From positions 3,995,137 to 4,059,136 of the forward strand of contig NC_031477.1 in NCBI RefSeq assembly GCF_000006565.2: a DNA stretch of 64,000 bases. The letters run 5' to 3'. Shown piece after piece: positions 60,401-64,000 of the stretch; the stretch's first letter is position 1, and each line of letters opens with the position of its first letter. Made by a program: the position numbers and the translations under genes. This DNA comes from Toxoplasma gondii ME49 (Eukaryota > Apicomplexa > Conoidasida > Eucoccidiorida > Sarcocystidae). Under the pieces are notes generated by a model. It was not told the DNA's origin. It saw nothing but the letters and a program-made list of their open reading frames with translations, and searched no databases.

Positions 60401-61388
60401 ACGATACTCCATCAAGTGCTAGATTGATGATTCTAAATCATGAGACCGCTGATTGAGGAATTGGAGGGGTTGCTACTGAGAAAAGCAAGCTGCCGTGTCT
60501 GTGGGAAGCAAACACGTACAGATATTCCTCCCAGGACAAACCGGTTGCCTGGTATTGAGCTGTCTGAACCTAATAGTTCTACCTTACCAAAAACTTCCTC
60601 TAAAAAATATAACCAGTTAAATGTGGTAGACAGGTAGCATCCGCCATTAGCACATGAGGAGGTAGGCAAATTTAAGCGCGATATTTATACTTGCAGAGTT
60701 GCCAAAGCCACTTAAACGTAAGTAGATTTTCAATGAAATACATAAACAGGCACACATCCACATGACATGCACACAAAGCGAATCCTGCAGAGATCGCCGT
60801 GTATAGACACTCGGCTCCGTTGCGCACGGTAATCGATCAATGGCCTTTGCGTCGACAAGAGTCAAATCTTACTCTTCTGATTCGCGTGAATGCAGCTGCT
60901 TGGCAATACATGGCTGCGTTGCGCAGCGTGATATACTGCCGTCGAACATAAGCCATGCGGAGCATACTCTGGATCCTCACAACTGCGTCTGAATTTTTCA
61001 TGCTGAAACAGCAGCAACACAAAAGCATGCAGTGTCGCGAAACACCCGTCGACTCATGTGAAAGCTAATCTATGCGAACTCCCCACTCCCCTGGGCTGCT
61101 TAAGATAGCCAGGAGTGTTTGATTTCCCTGTCCTAGGGCAGGAAGGCTATTTCACATCAGCTCGTGGCAGTCCGAGGAGGTGCGTCTAAGCTGCAGGCCG
61201 CGATGGGAGTCTAGAGTTGTCGTGACCGTTGAGAAGACGCTTGCGCCGAAAAGAGAATCGGAAGTACCCTTGAAACTAGATTCGCGTATCAACGGGCTCA
61301 TACTTCCTTTCTCAAAACAGATTCTGACGGCTCAAGAAATACACCCACACAAACCTGATACGGAAAAAACACATACGCATGTATATGC

Positions 61389-61422
<34 letters not shown>

Positions 61423-63802
61423 ATGTATGCAAGAGTGAGGTTACGTCTTTGCGTGTTAGAATAGGTAGGCACGTCTGCATGGGGACACAATCTAAATTCC
61501 TGCTCACTTCTGACTCATCGAGAACCAGCTTACCTGAGCATGTCTCTGACAACTGTCGTACGCTTGTAGATCGGTGTGTAATTGAGTTGAACGCGTAGAC
61601 CGTAGAGCTTCGATCCCTTGCGGCGAATCGAGAGAAGTGCAAGAGCGAGACCGCGAATACGTTGGTACCGCCGTTGGCAAATCCACCTACAGGAACAACC
61701 AAGAAGCGACAGGAAGACACGGCACGACAGTTTGTGTGAATGCCCTTTGGATTTCCATGAATGAAAAGCTTCACGTTAGATGGTTTTCGATCCCATGGTT
61801 TGCAGTAAGGTAACATTCACTCTTGTCCACTGCAACTTAGGCTTTACGTTTTTCTGTTGACCAAGTGAGGTTCAGCGCTTCTGCCTTTTCACTGACACGT
61901 TGACGGCGTAACCCGTAACATGACGGAAGAACCAACCGCGCGACAAAAGCCAACAGAAGTGCGCCTCACTTTCCTCATATCTTGGTAGGTCCCCAGAGAC
62001 CGCTCCTTACGTTCCAAATGAGAGATTCAACCCACACTGAAGGTAAGCACGAGTTTACAGTCTCTGAAGTTTGTTTTCTTCTCCACTGGACTAACCCGGA
62101 AACCGAGCCCGGCCCACGCTAGACAACTGCAGGGTACACCGTATTCTTTTTCTCTATTCGGTTTCTTCCCTTTTTGCTGGGAACTGGAAAACATGGACTT
62201 GACCGCCCCACACCATTCCATGAATTATCGTGGTGTTTCACACATCGGCATCACATCCATGCGTGCTTTGCTGCCGACAAACTCGGGAGGCCCCGGAACC
62301 AGCGAACAAACAGAGAAAGATCTGCAGTACCAGCTTTAAACGCGCGGCACACTGGTCCGCTGCTTCTTTCGTAAGCCACAGCAGACGTCCGACATTCGAA
62401 GGAAAAATGACGAAACAAAGCGCCTTACCTCCGAACTTGAGCCTGAATCCTTGTGGCCGCCTTGGCAGGGATAATATTTAATTCGACTTTGCTCAACAGC
62501 ACTTCCTGGGCCCTGTACCGGCGCCAAGTATTCTGGAGAAATAAAACGAACGAATGAAAAACAAAGTCGTCGCGGGACATGCATGGACGTGCACGTGGCT
62601 TCAATGCAGAAAAACAAACAAACAAACGTTCGACCTTTTTTCTGAGTTAAACCATCTTCCTTCCTGTAGCGCAAACACTTGATGCACAGTGCAGGTGAGA
62701 CGGCGTAAGCAAAGGAGTGAAGAAGCATGCAGGTTAACCTTGAACCACCACGGAAAACGAACATTTGCAATCGTTTTTTTGACAGCTTTTGATTGTGCGG
62801 CGGCACTTCAGCAGATCAACAGCTGTCCTGTGGAAGCGGAGAGACCTACGTCCGGGACTTCATAAAAAAGTAAAATGTGTTGCGTCTGCGCCCACGTAAC
62901 TCAGCACAATTATCCACTCCTAAAACCCCGCATGTACACGATATGCGGAGTTCGCTGAGATTTCCAGTGCTGTGTCCCGACAGGAACACAGATAAGCATT
63001 TGCACATCTCGACCCCACCACCAACGTAAGACCTACGTATCCGACGTGTTTGAACGGCCGTATACATATACATTAGAAGACACATATAAATATATATGCT
63101 CAAGCATGTCTCAGAAACTCGACTCACTTTAATAATCTGTGATGCAAAAGTGACAAGGAGTTCCTGTCGCATGGCACCCGCGCGCTTCCTCGCGAGGATG
63201 CCCCTCCACCACGCCTGAAGGAAGGTGGTGGCTGCCCATCTCAAACAGTAGACTTCCTTGTCGCGGGATCTGGAACCACAAAGTTGAAATTCGGAGTGGA
63301 TATCCCACAGTGAAACACAGAAATTGTCCACACTCGCACGTCCCTATCGATCGCTCTGCCTCTCCTTCCAGACTCAGTCCCGATTTACATATATATATAT
63401 ATATATACATACACTTTATATATAAATATATCTGCCTGCACACACAAATATATCCACATATACATACACATGCGCACAGACGTTCGAGAATAGTAGAGAC
63501 AACAAAAATGTGTGTGTCTGTGTGTGACCTACTTGGTTTCCATTTTCCGAATTTGCTCCTGTGTAAGATTTGAGTCTCGGTATTTATCGATATGCATGCC
63601 GAAGATGACGACGCCAGTGAGGAAGTTGATGACTTTCTGCATTTCTTTTCTTTGCATGCAAGACACGATCCTTCGCGCTTGACTCTGCACGCGCACAGCT
63701 AGCCAGTGCATTTCCGTGCGGAAGAGGCGAGCCCGGAAAGTCGGCCAGGCCCGGCAAAGCGTCGCCACTGCCGGCATCACTCTCCGTAGATAAGCTGCGC
63801 GT
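54460..63802 (-). CDS. MyoH: Myosin H-like protein, neck (IQ) and RCC1 tail (5' partial)
   Basis: Fourteen exons on the minus strand: 63802-63533, 63269-63128, 62532-62429, 61686-61534, 61002-60873, 60342-60223, 59814-59678, 59426-59292, 58833-58557, 57420-57201, 56828-56669, 56178-55876, 55252-55046 and 54771-54460 (TGA). About 890 residues are visible. At least six IQ-type light-chain sites occur in the first six exons (VRVQSQARRIVSCMQRKE, TTFLQAWWRGILARKR, AATRIQAQVRR, VVRIQSMLRMAYVRRQ, YIQRWWRTRKA). RCC1-type blades follow (YAWGWNDRGQLGT, FAWGDNRVGQCGLG, YGWGRNDLGQLGLG). The last two exons insert a Lys/Pro/Ala-rich stretch between blade halves. IQ neck plus RCC1 (ATS1-like) tail is the architecture of coccidian myosin H, the conoid motor needed for gliding, invasion and egress. 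The motor domain is right of the window, so the myosin call rests on this architecture. Phase does not carry from 59678 to 59426, so that junction is wrong or a small exon is missing. Confidence 0.78.
55760..55773. repeat. Short (TA)n microsatellite
   Basis: An AT tract in the myosin-tail intron between exons 56178-55876 and 55252-55046. Confidence 0.8.
59614..59632. repeat. (TA)n microsatellite
   Basis: An AT tract in the myosin-tail intron between exons 59814-59678 and 59426-59292, the junction whose phase does not resolve. Confidence 0.85.
59968..59988. repeat. (TA)n microsatellite
   Basis: An AT tract in the myosin-tail intron between exons 60342-60223 and 59814-59678. Confidence 0.9.
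61390..61420. repeat. (TA)n microsatellite, longest in the window
   Basis: A 31-base pure AT tract in the myosin-tail intron between exons 61686-61534 and 61002-60873. Confidence 0.9.
63389..63407. repeat. (TA)n microsatellite
   Basis: An AT tract in the myosin-tail intron between exons 63802-63533 and 63269-63128. A further AT tract runs off the right edge of the window at about 63991. Confidence 0.9.
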
Positions 63803-64000
63803 CTGAGAAGCAGTGGGGAGAGAGAGTTAATCAGGGGAAACCGCGGGTACAGCGGAAGAGAGAACAACACTAGCAAAAAACACCAAGATATAGACGGGAA
63901 GATATGGCAATACACAGACACATAGTTACGTACATGCATAGGCGGAAAGACGAAGGTTTCACCAAATGAGTTCCTGTGAATGTATAGACATATATATATA

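Noticed and set aside
1..64000. Search for CRISPR arrays, insertion sequences, rRNA and prophage genes
   Set aside because: None found; the only repeats are simple microsatellites and coding low complexity, as expected for a nuclear eukaryotic locus.

Overview
The window is nuclear DNA from an apicomplexan parasite, most likely a Toxoplasma-like sarcocystid coccidian (Toxoplasma, Hammondia, Neospora, Besnoitia and relatives). The evidence is the gene style: many short exons with GT-AG introns, serine- and glutamate-rich low-complexity insertions, and (TA)n microsatellites in introns and spacers. The gene content agrees: a starch-type dikinase, two bacterial-like serine palmitoyltransferases, and a myosin tail with IQ motifs and RCC1 repeats like coccidian myosin H. 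No bacterial operon, CRISPR array, insertion sequence, rRNA or tRNA gene was seen.

Layout, left to right. (1) 27-5889 (+): the 3' half of a glucan/phosphoglucan, water dikinase, nine exons, running in from the left edge. (2) 8012-9916 (-) and 12231-14203 (-): two tandem serine palmitoyltransferase-like genes with the same two-exon structure. (3) 17988-26801 (-): one very large four-exon gene for a protein of about 2505 residues with HEAT-like repeats and a possible C-terminal beta domain. It resembles Integrator subunit 4 in layout, but only weakly in sequence. (4) 26.8-30.9 kb: almost no coding signal. (5) 30878-32250 (+): a tentative small multi-exon gene of unknown function. (6) 34595-38906 (+): a PHD / zinc knuckle / extended-PHD chromatin reader of the BRPF/JADE type. 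(7) 38.9-44.9 kb: a second stretch with no convincing gene. (8) 44880 (+): a first exon coding for a probable myristoylated and palmitoylated N-terminus. (9) 47282-47932 (-): elongin C with a serine-rich N-terminal extension. (10) 49569-54154 (+): a ropporin/RSP11-like RIIa-domain protein, incompletely resolved. (11) 54460-63802 (-): neck and tail of a myosin-H-like motor, at least six IQ motifs followed by RCC1 repeats; the motor domain lies beyond the right edge.

The genes are not an operon and are probably transcribed separately. They cover polysaccharide turnover (dikinase), sphingolipid synthesis (SPT pair), nuclear regulation (PHD reader, elongin C and perhaps the HEAT giant), and motility or cytoskeleton (myosin tail and its convergent RIIa neighbour). 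Exon borders come from reading GT-AG sites and checking that codon phase carries across each junction. Places where phase does not carry are stated in the entries.
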